From Jannaschia sp. S6380 (GTDB lineage: Bacteria > Pseudomonadota > Alphaproteobacteria > Rhodobacterales > Rhodobacteraceae), in NCBI RefSeq assembly GCF_023015695.1, contig NZ_JALKAS010000001.1:682001-746000 (forward strand): DNA of 64,000 nt. Direction: 5' to 3'. Position 1 is the stretch's first letter; every line of letters starts with the position of its first letter. A program made the translations under genes and the position numbers. Under the pieces are notes generated by a model. It ran no database searches. It saw nothing but the letters and a program-made list of their open reading frames with translations, and had not been told where the DNA came from. Of this stretch, positions 9,192 through 17,898 are shown piece by piece.

Positions 9192-10280
9192 ATGGCCACC
9201 ATCACCAAGCTTCCTTCCGGTGCCTACCGGGTCCAGATCAGACGAAAGGGCCGCTACGCGAGCGAGACGTTCCTTCGCCGTGACGACGCCCATCGCTGGG
9301 CCCGCCAGGCGGAGACCCGGGTCGATCAGGGGCTGGCGCCAAACAAGTCGTCCGTCTCCCGCCTCCAGACCTTCGGCGACCTCATCGACCTTCATATAGC
9401 TGATATGTGCGAGGTAGGGAAACCGCCGCGTCGCAGCAAGGCCGCGACGCTCACGACGCTCAAGCGCGATCTCGGGAAGGAGAAGATCGGCCACCTCGAC
9501 CGGCAAAAGCTGATCGACTACGGCAAGCTCCGCGCGGAGCAAGGTGCGGGCCCGGTGACGCTCGGGATCGACATCGGCGTGATCAAGATGATCATCACCC
9601 ATGCGGCGGCTGTGCATGGCCTCGATATCTCTCCGGAGCCCGTCGATCTGGCGCGTGTCGCGCTGAAGCGGCTGGGGCTGATTGGCAAGGGCACGGAGAG
9701 GGATCGGCGTCCCAGTACGGACGAGTTGAACCGCCTATTCCGCTGCTTCGATGACAACGAACGCCTCACGACACCGATGACGCGGATCGTGAAGTTCGCG
9801 GTCGCCACGGCCATGCGGCTCGACGAGATCTGCCGGGTCGAATGGAGCGATCTCGATGTCGACCGCCGCATGCTCCTGATCCGCGACCGCAAGGACCCAC
9901 GCAACAAGACCGGTAACGACCAGCGGATCCCCCTTTTCGCCGCAACCGGGTTCGATGCCTGGGCGCTGGTCACGGAACAGGCCAGGCATTTGGGTCACAC
10001 CAAAGGGCGGATCTTTCCCTACAACTCCAAGTCGGTCGGGACAGCCTTCCGGCGCGCCTGCGTGGAAATGAGTATCAAAGACCTTCATTTCCATGACTTG
10101 CGCCACGAAGGCACAAGCCGCCTCTTCGAGGCAGGCTTCGCCATCGAACAGGTCGCCCTCGTCACCGGTCACAAGGATTGGAAGATGCTGCGCCGCTACA
10201 CGCATATCAGGCCTGAAGCACTGCATAGGCTGGCCGCCTCGCGCGCGCCATTCTCGTCCGGGAACCTCGCGGCCGAGTGA
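9192..10280 (+). CDS. int: Tyrosine recombinase (ICE integrase, dusA type)
   Basis: A 362-residue site-specific recombinase. The N-terminus has an AP2-like arm-binding segment (MATITKLPSGAYRVQIRRKG), then a core-binding domain, and a C-terminal catalytic domain with Arg in TAMRLDEICRVEW, HDLRHEGTSRLFEAG (His-x-x-Arg) and GHKDWKMLRRYTH (His/Trp and the nucleophilic Tyr). It would integrate and excise the element at dusA. The ATG at 9192 gives the conserved MATI start; the frame is open to 9084 but that extension is not family-like. It is divergent from dusA, as in other dusA-borne elements. Confidence 0.93.
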   Translation: MATITKLPSGAYRVQIRRKGRYASETFLRRDDAHRWARQAETRVDQGLAPNKSSVSRLQTFGDLIDLHIADMCEVGKPPRRSKAATLTTLKRDLGKEKIGHLDRQKLIDYGKLRAEQGAGPVTLGIDIGVIKMIITHAAAVHGLDISPEPVDLARVALKRLGLIGKGTERDRRPSTDELNRLFRCFDDNERLTTPMTRIVKFAVATAMRLDEICRVEWSDLDVDRRMLLIRDRKDPRNKTGNDQRIPLFAATGFDAWALVTEQARHLGHTKGRIFPYNSKSVGTAFRRACVEMSIKDLHFHDLRHEGTSRLFEAGFAIEQVALVTGHKDWKMLRRYTHIRPEALHRLAASRAPFSSGNLAAE

Positions 10281-10310
10281 TCCGAGAGCCAGAGGGACGC
10301 CGTCCCGGCC

Positions 10311-10347
10311 CGTGACGGGTTTGGAGGTCGAGAGAGAGGCTCCCGGC
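10311..10347 (+). repeat. Leader repeat, copy 1 (upstream of the DUF932 gene)
   Basis: A 37-nt sequence starting CGTGACGGGTTTGGAGGTCG and ending GAGAGAGGCTCCCGGC. It recurs with a single base change at 12815-12851, in the leader of the ParB gene. Weaker similarity continues on both sides, including GTCGCGGAG just before each gene. It may be a shared 5' untranslated regulatory element or a protein-binding site. Confidence 0.75.
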
Positions 10348-10369
10348 CGCCCGTCGCGGAGGTTTTCAA

Positions 10370-11560
10370 ATGAACACCGAAATCATCGACGCCGGGCGTG
10401 ACATGAGCGGCGGCTACAAGGTGGATGTGTCGCGCGGCACGCACGTGGACCGCGTTTCGTCCGAATGGTTCTCGAGGCCGGATGACGAGCGGTATCTGTC
10501 GCTCGACGATCTCTTTGCCTCGGTCAAAGGCCGGGCGGAGCGGAGCCGGACGCGCACGGTGGAGAGTGCGGCGATCCGGGTCGAGGCGGATCGCGAAAAC
10601 CCGGAAAAGCTCGGGCTTGTCCTGCCGGGCGCCGATGAGCCAGTTGCGCCGACCCATTGGTCCTTCGGCCAGCTCTCGAGCCTCGTCGGTGCGCCCGCGG
10701 CCTATCTGCGGCAACTGCCCGCGCCGCTGGCGGGGATCAACCTGCAGTATGGGCTGACCAACCACCGGGCGGAGCAGATCAAGACGATGGAAGTGGCGGA
10801 TGGCCGTACGGAACTCCGTGCCGTGACCGGCCCAGACTATGGCCGCATCTACGACCATGAACTGGTCTCCGCCGTGCAGCGCATCGCAGGCAACGGCACC
10901 GGCGACACCCGGTGGAAGGTCCCCGGCGTGCTCGACTGGTCGACCGGTATCTACAACCCGCGAGTGGACGTGACCAAGGAGACGACGACGCTCTACGCCT
11001 CGGACCGCGACGTGTTCCTGTTCCTCGTCGATGACCTCAACCCCATCGAGGCGGGACTGCTGCCCGACGGCTCACCCGACCTCTATTTCCGGGGATTCTA
11101 CTGCTGGAATTCCGAGGTGGGGGCCAAGACGCTCGGCATCGCCAGCTTCTACCTGCGCGCGGTCTGCCAGAACCGTAACCTCTGGGGCGTCGAAGACTTC
11201 CAGGAGATCACGATCCGGCACTCGAAATACGCCGCCTCCCGCTTCGCCCACGAGGCCGCGCCTGCGCTAAGCCGCTTCGCCGAGTCCTCGCCCGCACCCT
11301 TCATCGACGGCATCCGCGCGGCGCGGAGTAAGATCGTCGCGCGGTCGGACGAGGACCGTCAGGATTTCCTGCGCAAGCGCGGGTTCTCGAAGGCGGAGAC
11401 GGGGCGAATCGTCGAGACGGTCCTGGCCGAGGAAGGCCGCCCGCCTGAGAGCGTCTTTGACTTCGTGCAGGGGATCACGGCGGTCGCCCGGTCGAAACCG
11501 CAGCAGGATGCGCGGTTGGTGATGGAGGGGAAGGCGAAGGCGTTGCTGGAGAAGGTCTGA
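10370..11560 (+). CDS. DUF932 domain protein
   Basis: A 396-residue protein of the DUF932 (phage/plasmid-like) family. This family is very common in ICE and plasmid maintenance regions and has no established biochemical role. Family-typical segments are WSFGQLSSLVGAPAAYLRQL, LRAVTGPDYGRIYDHELV and the C-terminal region with FDFVQGITAVARSKP. It follows the integrase and has the same duplicated leader sequence as the ParB gene, suggesting common regulation. The start ATG follows a CGGAGG motif at 10359-10364. Confidence 0.85.
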   Translation: MNTEIIDAGRDMSGGYKVDVSRGTHVDRVSSEWFSRPDDERYLSLDDLFASVKGRAERSRTRTVESAAIRVEADRENPEKLGLVLPGADEPVAPTHWSFGQLSSLVGAPAAYLRQLPAPLAGINLQYGLTNHRAEQIKTMEVADGRTELRAVTGPDYGRIYDHELVSAVQRIAGNGTGDTRWKVPGVLDWSTGIYNPRVDVTKETTTLYASDRDVFLFLVDDLNPIEAGLLPDGSPDLYFRGFYCWNSEVGAKTLGIASFYLRAVCQNRNLWGVEDFQEITIRHSKYAASRFAHEAAPALSRFAESSPAPFIDGIRAARSKIVARSDEDRQDFLRKRGFSKAETGRIVETVLAEEGRPPESVFDFVQGITAVARSKPQQDARLVMEGKAKALLEKV

Positions 11561-11628
11561 GGGAGGTGGTTTGTTCTCAGAGCTTTAATGCCAAGAGTTG
11601 AAGTGTCGCATGAGGACATCGAGGGGCG

Positions 11629-12318
11629 TCAGAGCCCCTCGATCGTGAATTCGGGTGCACCTTGCCAGACCAGCTTCCAGCTCGCGCCAGGGCGGACATT
11701 CTGGATGATCCCGGGATCGAAGGCGACGAAGCACCGTCCGCCCGGGTAGCGTACGGAGGGATAGATCAGCCCGCGATGCCCCTCTGATCTCAGATCCGCG
11801 GCAAGGCGCTGCCCGGCCGGGTAGCCCCGCTCGGGGGCCGGATCGAGCGCGGGATGCGCCTCCCCGTGCAGATCCGGGAAGTCCCCGATGAAATCCGCCA
11901 GCAATTCCACGTAACGGGCCTCGTCCTCGTAGCGGCCGATGAAGCCCAGTTCGCGGGTCCGGTGAAACCCGACCTCTTGCGCGCTCGTCAGCATCTCCCA
12001 GGCGCAATACCAGGCACCGCGGTCACCAGTATTGAAGCGGTTGCCCGAGGGTCTCGTGTACGTGAAGGCCGCGTTGATATGGCTCTGTCCATAGAGGGTC
12101 AGGTCATGAGACCGCCGCGCGAAAGCGAGTTCGCGGCGGTCGAGCGCGGGGCTGCCCTGCGCCTCGGCGATCAGGCGGGCACTGGTCTCGCCCTCGATCT
12201 CGGCGAGAATCGCGGCCTCCTCGTCGCTGTCGACCAGTCCCCGCAGCACGGGCGGCTTGTGATGGGTCTCGGAGATCAGCCGGACAAGGGCGCGGTCATT
12301 GACCGACGTGATCCTCAA
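11629..12318 (-). CDS. RES-domain toxin (NAD+-degrading)
   Basis: A 229-residue RES-domain protein. The three residues that name the family are visible: Arg in SGNRFNTGDRG, Glu in SAQEVGFHRT and Ser in IYPSVRYPGG. RES toxins consume NAD+ and stop growth unless bound by their Xre/MbcA-type antitoxin. The cognate antitoxin gene lies directly upstream and overlaps by 4 nt. An N-terminal stretch of about 60 residues precedes the domain. It probably acts as an addiction or abortive-infection module on the ICE. Confidence 0.88.
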   Translation of the reverse strand: MRITSVNDRALVRLISETHHKPPVLRGLVDSDEEAAILAEIEGETSARLIAEAQGSPALDRRELAFARRSHDLTLYGQSHINAAFTYTRPSGNRFNTGDRGAWYCAWEMLTSAQEVGFHRTRELGFIGRYEDEARYVELLADFIGDFPDLHGEAHPALDPAPERGYPAGQRLAADLRSEGHRGLIYPSVRYPGGRCFVAFDPGIIQNVRPGASWKLVWQGAPEFTIEGL

Positions 12319-12704
12319 ACCCCGCCCCGCAGCGCATCGACATAGCCCCGCACGCGCAGGATCTTGGGCAATCCCCCTTCGATCATCGCGTCAACAGGCC
12401 GCGCGCCGTCGAACTCCGGACCCCGGTTAGGCAGCTTCACCCAGTCCCGCGAAATCGGCTGATTGAAGTAGAGCTCAAGCGACTTATAGAGGCCGATCAG
12501 CGCGCTCAAACGCAGCATCTGATCCCGCGTCAAATCCCCAGCAAACCCCGGCTTCTTGGCCCGCTTCCAGGTCGAGTCCGACATATCCGCCAGCGCCGCC
12601 GCTTCACGCAGGGTGAGCGACCAGGCCTCCGCGATCCGCGCGAAGGCCTTGAGAGCGACACCCTGCCGATCCGGCGCCGGACGTTCCAGAACAAGGTTTT
12701 CCAT
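12315..12704 (-). CDS. Xre/MbcA/ParS-type antitoxin of the RES toxin
   Basis: A 129-residue protein with an N-terminal helix-turn-helix (LTLREAAALADMSDSTWKRA) and a C-terminal DUF2384-like toxin-binding region (DAMIEGGLPKILRVRGYVDA). It neutralises the downstream RES toxin and represses its own operon. The ATG at 12704 follows a purine-rich GAAGGAGC ribosome-binding site; the open frame to 12881 would overlap the divergent ParB leader and is not used. The AT-rich 12720-12775 stretch upstream is the likely promoter. Confidence 0.87.
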   Translation of the reverse strand: MENLVLERPAPDRQGVALKAFARIAEAWSLTLREAAALADMSDSTWKRAKKPGFAGDLTRDQMLRLSALIGLYKSLELYFNQPISRDWVKLPNRGPEFDGARPVDAMIEGGLPKILRVRGYVDALRGGV

Positions 12705-12814
12705 GTGTTGGCGCTCCTTCCTAGCTTGACTGATGATATAAGGCCATATGGATTGATTTGCAAGTTCATATGGCCTGCTCGGTGCCTCCAGAGTGAGAGG
12801 GGTGCCGGGTTTTC

Positions 12815-12851
12815 CGTGACGGGTTTGGAGGTCGGGAGAGAGGCTCCCGGC
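12815..12851 (+). repeat. Leader repeat, copy 2 (upstream of the ParB gene)
   Basis: Second copy of the 37-nt leader sequence at 10311-10347, differing at one base. Here that base makes a perfect small hairpin, CGGGAG-AGAGG-CTCCCG (12834-12850). It lies 24 nt ahead of the ParB start. Confidence 0.75.
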
Positions 12852-12874
12852 TGGCCTGTCGCGGAGATATCCCG

Positions 12875-15004
12875 ATGACAAAGCAACAAAAAATCACCCT
12901 CAGCGCCTCGCGCGACGTCCCCTTCAACAAGCTGATGCTCAGCCAGTCGAACGTGCGCCACGTCAAGGCGGGCGTGTCGATCGAGGAACTGGCCGAGGAC
13001 ATCGCGCGACGGACGCTGCTCAGCTCCATCACCGTGCGGCCCGTGCTGGACGACTGCGGCGCCGAGACCGGCATGTACTCGATCCCCGCCGGCGGGCGGC
13101 GGTTCCGGGCGCTCGAACTGCTCGTTAAGCAGAAGCGCATGAACAAGACAGCACTTGTCCCCTGCATCGTCCGCACCGATGGGCTCGCAGAAGAGGACAG
13201 CCTCGCCGAGAACGTCCAGCGTGCGCCGCTTCATCCGCTCGACCAGTTCCGTGCCTTCCAAGCGATGCGCGAGAAAGGTCGCACCGAGGAGGAGATCGCC
13301 GCAGCCTTCTTCGTCTCGGCCAGCGTGGTAAAGCAGCGGCTGAAGCTCGCCGCGGTCGCGCCGTCGCTGCTCGACGCCTATGCCGAGGAAGAGATGACGC
13401 TCGACCAGCTCATGGCCTTCACGGTCAACCCCGATCACGCGCGGCAGGAGCAGGTCTGGGCGGCGATACAGCGGCACTATTCGCGGCAGCCCTACGAGAT
13501 CCGCCGCATGCTGACCGAGGGTGCGGTGCGCGCTTCGGACAAGCGGGCGCAGTTCGTCGGGCTCGACGATTACGTCGAGGCCGGGGGCGAGATCCTGCGC
13601 GATCTGTTCCAGCAGGATGACGGCGGCTGGCTGCAGGATGCCGCCCTGCTCGACGTCATGGTGCGCGAGAAGCTCGCCGAGGAGGCCGAGGGGGTGCGTG
13701 CCGAGGGCTGGAAATGGGTCGAGGTCGATACCGAGTTCCCCTATGGCCATACCTTCGGGATGCGCCGGGTCAATGGCGAAGCGGTGCCGATGAGCGACGA
13801 GGAGGAGGCCCGCTACCAGGCGTTGAAGGCCGAATACGACGCGCTCGAGGCCGAGCATGCGGAGGCCGACGAGTTGCCGGACGAGGTCGATGCCCGGTTG
13901 GGCAAGATCGAGGAGGCCATGGAGGCACTCGAGGCCCGTCCCATCCGGTTCGAGGCCGAAGACCTCGCGCTGGCCGGGGCCTTCGTCAGCATCGACAGTT
14001 CCGGGCGGCTGCGGGTTGAGCGCGGCTACGTGCGGCCCGAAGATGAGCCGATCGACGAGGAGGAGGACACCGGCGAGGTCGCACCGGAAGCGGCGCCGGT
14101 CGAGGACACCGTCGACACCGTCGCGCCTGCTACGGATGAGGAGGAAGAAGACGAAGGCCTCAAACCGCTGTCCGACCGCCTTGTCATGGAACTGACGGCC
14201 CATCGCACCCTGGCGCTGCGCAATGCGCTGGCCCAGGACCCGCAGGTCGCCTTACTCGCGGCCCTGCACGCGATGGTCCTGCGGCTCTTCTATCGCTACG
14301 CCGTCGACAGCTGCGTCGAGATCGAACCGCGCAACGCCGCCTTCGGATCGCAGGTGCCGGGCCTCGGCGACACGGCCTATGCGCAGGCCATCGACCAGCG
14401 CCACGAGACCTGGGCGCGGAACCTGCCGAAGGCATCCGAAGACCTCTGGGAGGCGCTGACCGAGTTCGACAGCTGCAGCCGCGAGGCGCTCTTCGCCCAT
14501 TGCGTGGCGATGAGCGTCAATGCCGTCCACGATCCCTACCAGCGCCGCCCGCGGGCCATCGCGCATGCGGATGTGCTAGCCGGGACCGTCGGACTCGACA
14601 TGGCCAATGCGGGCTGGACGGCCACGGGTGACAGCTACCTCGGCCGCGTGACCAAGGCGCGTATCCTGGAGGCCGTGCGCGAGGCGAAAGGCGAAGACGC
14701 CGCTGACCGGATCGCCGGGCTGAAGAAGTCGGAGATGGTGACGGCTGCCGAGGACCTGCTCGTGGGCACCGGCTGGCTGCCCGAACCTCTGCGCACGCCG
14801 CCGCTGCCGGAAGAGGATGCCCCGGAGATCGAGCTGGTCGACGAGGCGGACCGCTCCGACGATGACCCTTCGGAAGACGATCCCGATAGTGGCGAAGCGC
14901 AATCGGCGGAAGACGGCGGCGAACCGGCTATCGGAGATTACGACCCGATGGAGGAAGATGATCCCATCGCCGGTGACGCCTTCGCCCGGACTGCCGCCGA
15001 GTGA
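12875..15004 (+). CDS. ParB/RepB/Spo0J family protein
   Basis: A 709-residue ParB-fold protein. The N-terminal domain carries the CTPase-type motifs GGRRFRALELL and DSLAENVQRAPLHPLDQFRAF. It is followed by a helix-turn-helix (EEEIAAAFFVSASVVKQRL). A long acidic, low-complexity middle and C-terminus (repeated Glu/Asp runs) is typical of the large ParB-like proteins of alphaproteobacterial ICEs. No ParA is beside it, so classic partitioning is uncertain; a role in DNA binding or stabilisation of the excised circle is an inference. A hairpin terminator follows. Confidence 0.87.
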   Translation: MTKQQKITLSASRDVPFNKLMLSQSNVRHVKAGVSIEELAEDIARRTLLSSITVRPVLDDCGAETGMYSIPAGGRRFRALELLVKQKRMNKTALVPCIVRTDGLAEEDSLAENVQRAPLHPLDQFRAFQAMREKGRTEEEIAAAFFVSASVVKQRLKLAAVAPSLLDAYAEEEMTLDQLMAFTVNPDHARQEQVWAAIQRHYSRQPYEIRRMLTEGAVRASDKRAQFVGLDDYVEAGGEILRDLFQQDDGGWLQDAALLDVMVREKLAEEAEGVRAEGWKWVEVDTEFPYGHTFGMRRVNGEAVPMSDEEEARYQALKAEYDALEAEHAEADELPDEVDARLGKIEEAMEALEARPIRFEAEDLALAGAFVSIDSSGRLRVERGYVRPEDEPIDEEEDTGEVAPEAAPVEDTVDTVAPATDEEEEDEGLKPLSDRLVMELTAHRTLALRNALAQDPQVALLAALHAMVLRLFYRYAVDSCVEIEPRNAAFGSQVPGLGDTAYAQAIDQRHETWARNLPKASEDLWEALTEFDSCSREALFAHCVAMSVNAVHDPYQRRPRAIAHADVLAGTVGLDMANAGWTATGDSYLGRVTKARILEAVREAKGEDAADRIAGLKKSEMVTAAEDLLVGTGWLPEPLRTPPLPEEDAPEIELVDEADRSDDDPSEDDPDSGEAQSAEDGGEPAIGDYDPMEEDDPIAGDAFARTAAE

Positions 15005-15048
15005 CCTTCGAGCAGGTCGGAGCTCCTTCCCCCCGAGTTCCGGCAGCC

Positions 15049-15079
15049 GGGGTCCGCCAGAAATGGCGGGCCCCTTTTT
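15049..15079 (+). terminator. Rho-independent terminator after the ParB gene
   Basis: GGGGTCCGCCA pairs with TGGCGGGCCCC (one G-U pair) around a GAAA tetraloop, followed by TTTTT. It ends 25 nt before the primase ATG, so the primase is either separately transcribed or attenuated by this hairpin. Confidence 0.85.
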
Positions 15080-15104
15080 CAATCCACGACAGGAGGCACA
15101 GAGC

Positions 15105-16148
15105 ATGCACAGCCCCGCCGCCGACATCGCCCGCCGCCTTGCCGAAGATGCCGAGGCCGTCTGCCGTCACTACCTCACGAACGGCCGCAAGCAAGGCCGC
15201 TACTGGATCGTTGGCGATGTGCAGAACAAACCAGGCCGCAGCCTCTATGTCAGACTGACCGGTCCGATCTCTGGTCCCGGCGCCGCCGGAAAATGGACCG
15301 ATTCCGCAACCGGGCAGCATGGCGACCTTCTGGACCTGATCGCCCTGAACATGGGGATCACCACGCTGAGGGACACGCTGGACGAAGCGCGCAGGCTTCT
15401 CAGCCTGCCGCAGACAGACAGGGACCGCGCCGCCAATCCGCCAGCCAGTCCTGGCTCACCTGAGGCGGCACGGCGGCTCTGGGCCATGGGCCAGCCGATG
15501 TCGGGCACCTTGGCCGAACGCTATCTCGCCGGACGCGGCCTCACCGGGCTGGGCCATCTCGACAGTCTACGGTTTCACCCGAACTGCTTTTATTGGCGCG
15601 AGGATCACGCACTGAACGATCCGCCCGAGACTTGGCCCGCCCTGCTCGCCAAGGTAACGGACCTCGATGGACGGCTCACCGGCCTGCACCGCACCTGGCT
15701 TGACCCCGCCACTGCGGACAAGGCCCCGGTCATTCCACCGCGCAAGGCGATGGGCAATCTCCTCGGCTATGGTGTTCGCATCGGCAAACCGGTCAGCGTG
15801 CTGGCCGCAGGCGAAGGGCTTGAGACCATGCTCTCCCTGCATCTGGCCCTGCCGGAGTTGCCTGTGGTGGCGGCTCTGTCCGCCAATCATCTCGCAGCCC
15901 TGCAGCTGCCCGCCGATCTTCGCAGCCTCTACATCGCCGTCGATGCCGACCCGGCAGGCCTGTCCGCCGCGGACCAACTGGCGTATCGGGCAAGACAGGT
16001 CGGGATCGACGCGATCCACCTCTCCCCACGTCTCGGCGATTTCAATGACGATCTGTGGGCCAATGGCCGCGACGAATTGCGCGCGCATCTGCGGCCGCAA
16101 CTGGCGCCCGAGGATGCCGTGACCTTCCTCGACCACGCCATCGATTGA
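15105..16148 (+). CDS. Toprim-domain DNA primase-like protein
   Basis: A 347-residue protein. The N-terminal part has a CHC2-type-like fold region (RYWIVGDVQNKPGRSLYVRL and GKWTDSATGQHGDLLDLIAL), and the C-terminal Toprim domain shows the Glu in VLAAGEGLETMLSL and the Asp pair in YIAVDADPAGLSAA. This matches the TraC/DUF7146-type primases carried on conjugative elements, which prime the complementary strand after transfer. The ATG follows AGGAGG at 15091. Proteins of this type are standard neighbours of ParB and DUF2493 genes on such ICEs. Confidence 0.87.
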   Translation: MHSPAADIARRLAEDAEAVCRHYLTNGRKQGRYWIVGDVQNKPGRSLYVRLTGPISGPGAAGKWTDSATGQHGDLLDLIALNMGITTLRDTLDEARRLLSLPQTDRDRAANPPASPGSPEAARRLWAMGQPMSGTLAERYLAGRGLTGLGHLDSLRFHPNCFYWREDHALNDPPETWPALLAKVTDLDGRLTGLHRTWLDPATADKAPVIPPRKAMGNLLGYGVRIGKPVSVLAAGEGLETMLSLHLALPELPVVAALSANHLAALQLPADLRSLYIAVDADPAGLSAADQLAYRARQVGIDAIHLSPRLGDFNDDLWANGRDELRAHLRPQLAPEDAVTFLDHAID

Positions 16149-16256
16149 TCGGGATCGGCGCAGCCGGCCAGCGCCTCCGCGATCAGAGCCACGCCTTCCG
16201 GCCTTCCGAGAGCGGGCAAAACGGAGCAGAACCCAGACGGGCCCGCAACGGCAATG

Positions 16257-16278
16257 GCCGTCCTCCGCTGCGCTTCGG
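16257..16278 (+). repeat. Short dispersed repeat, copy 1
   Basis: GCCGTCCTCCGCTGCGCTTC plus GG, recurring at 18423-18445 with one inserted G. Both copies lie in non-coding leaders, ahead of the DUF2493 and DUF736 genes respectively. Confidence 0.6.
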
Positions 16279-16399
16279 TTCCACCCCATCGCGCGGGCGC
16301 GACGGGGACCCCTGAGAATGCAGACCCGCCCGGCCCCCGCTTTTCCGTTGCCCGGGAAGGCCGCGAGAGGCGCGGTCTTCGACAACCGGAGACGACATC

Positions 16400-17326
16400 A
16401 TGACCGACACACATCTTCAGACCCGATCTTCCACCGCCGTCGTGCTCGAGGAACTTCAGCTCTACGGCTGGCGCCCCTTCACCAACGAGCCCGATCCCCG
16501 TCCCTTGCCGGAGCCCGACGCCATTCGCACCGCCGTCGCCGACATTTTCGACGCGCTCTTCTCGACGCTGTCCGACACGCGGTTGGAACCCGACCTCGAA
16601 GATCTGCTCTGGTCCACTACGAACCTGTTTCACCGCATGGCGACGCGGACAGGCCGGGATCTCGACAGCAACGAACAGGCCCAAAAACGCGCACAGCGCG
16701 AACAGGACGGGTCCGAGGTCCGGTCGGTCGAACTTGAGACCCTGATCGCCGAAGGCCTCACGCTGATCGAGCGGCGCAATGCCTTTGAGGCCATGCGCGA
16801 TCTCGCGGCCGAGTTGTTCGAGATCCATCTCGGCCAGACCTGGCATCCGCACACGGGCAGCCATGTGAGCCGCCGCACCCTGACCGCCTCTTTGATCGAC
16901 AGCCGCGATCACTTGGCCGCAAAACGTAGGGTCGATCTGGAACCACTCCTGCCCCAAGGCGTTAAGATCGCGTTTAGCGGCGGACTGGACTGCAATGATC
17001 ACACGGCCATCTGGGCTGCCCTCGACCGCGTCCATGCGAAACACGCCGACATGGTCCTGTTGCACGGCGGCGCGCCACGCGGGGCCGAACGCATCGCTGC
17101 AGCCTGGGCCGACAACCGCAGCGTGATACAGATCGTCTTCAAGCCCGACTGGACGCGGCACGGCAAATCGGCCCCCTTCAAGCGCAACGACCATTTACTC
17201 GACACCCTGCCCATCGGCCTCATCGTCTTTCCGGGCTCGGGCATCACCGAAAACCTCGCTGACAAGGCCCGCGCGATGGGCATTCCCCTCTTCGACTTCC
17301 GGCCGAAAGCCGCCCCACCGGCATGA
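16400..17326 (+). CDS. DUF2493 (SLOG-like) protein
   Basis: A 308-residue protein whose C-terminal third is a DUF2493 Rossmann-like domain: KIAFSGGLDCNDHTAIWAAL, then MVLLHGGAPRGAERIAAAWA and LIVFPGSGITENLADKARAM. DUF2493 belongs to the SLOG superfamily of nucleotide-binding proteins; its role on ICEs is unknown. The N-terminal 180 residues are helical and not recognised. It stands between the primase and a small membrane protein, followed by a strong hairpin terminator. Confidence 0.85.
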   Translation: MTDTHLQTRSSTAVVLEELQLYGWRPFTNEPDPRPLPEPDAIRTAVADIFDALFSTLSDTRLEPDLEDLLWSTTNLFHRMATRTGRDLDSNEQAQKRAQREQDGSEVRSVELETLIAEGLTLIERRNAFEAMRDLAAELFEIHLGQTWHPHTGSHVSRRTLTASLIDSRDHLAAKRRVDLEPLLPQGVKIAFSGGLDCNDHTAIWAALDRVHAKHADMVLLHGGAPRGAERIAAAWADNRSVIQIVFKPDWTRHGKSAPFKRNDHLLDTLPIGLIVFPGSGITENLADKARAMGIPLFDFRPKAAPPA

Positions 17327-17342
17327 CCGGATTTTCGCCGAC

Positions 17343-17376
17343 GCCCGCCCCGGACCCTCCCGGGGTGGGCCGTTTT
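17343..17376 (+). terminator. Rho-independent terminator after the DUF2493 gene
   Basis: GCCCGCCCCGG pairs with CCGGGGTGGGC (one G-U pair) around a six-base loop, followed by CGTTTT. It lies 17 nt past the stop codon. Confidence 0.8.
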
Positions 17377-17445
17377 CTGCTATGATCTGCCCGTGCCAAT
17401 GGAGGAGGTGGCGGCGCGATCCTTGTTCTCAGAAAGGAGTGCCTC

Positions 17446-17898
17446 ATGTTTTTCTCCACCCTCTTCACGCTGTTCGGCCTTGGTGCCCTCTGCTGGATCC
17501 TGTTCAATCTGGCCGTCTACGCCCTGCCCTTCGCGATCGGGCTGACGTCCGGCATGTATCTGTATGACTCCGGCCAAGGCGTCTTCCTGTCGATCATTGC
17601 GGGCCTCTTCATCGGCGGCTTCGTCGCCGCTCTGGGGGAATTCGCCTTTGACCGCATCCGTTGGGCCCCGCTCAAACTCGCCATCGGTCTTATCTACGCG
17701 GTCCCCGCCGGGATCGCCGGGTTTCATGCGGCAAAGGGTCTTGCCGAATTCGGCAGCGCCGACGCCGTCACCATAACCTTCTTGTCCTGGCTGGGCGCGC
17801 TCATTATCGGCGGGACCGCTTGGGCGCGGGTGTCGGGCTGGTCCGAGGTCAACGCCATGTCCGACCCGCATCCGCACAGGTCTTTCGACGAACACTGA
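17446..17898 (+). CDS. Small polytopic membrane protein of unknown function
   Basis: A 150-residue hydrophobic protein with four likely spans, including LFGLGALCWILFNLAVYALP, FLSIIAGLFIGGFVAALGEF and FLSWLGALIIGGTAWARV, and a short polar C-terminus. An AGAAAGGAG ribosome-binding site at 17430-17438 precedes the ATG. It lies between the DUF2493 and DUF736 genes, a place where related ICEs often carry a small membrane protein. No domain is recognised. Confidence 0.75.
   Translation: MFFSTLFTLFGLGALCWILFNLAVYALPFAIGLTSGMYLYDSGQGVFLSIIAGLFIGGFVAALGEFAFDRIRWAPLKLAIGLIYAVPAGIAGFHAAKGLAEFGSADAVTITFLSWLGALIIGGTAWARVSGWSEVNAMSDPHPHRSFDEH

Noticed and set aside
12530..14203. 557-codon ORF on the minus strand over the ParB gene
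   Set aside because: It is an antisense shadow of the high-GC ParB coding sequence and has no family-like composition; the plus-strand protein has clear ParB motifs.
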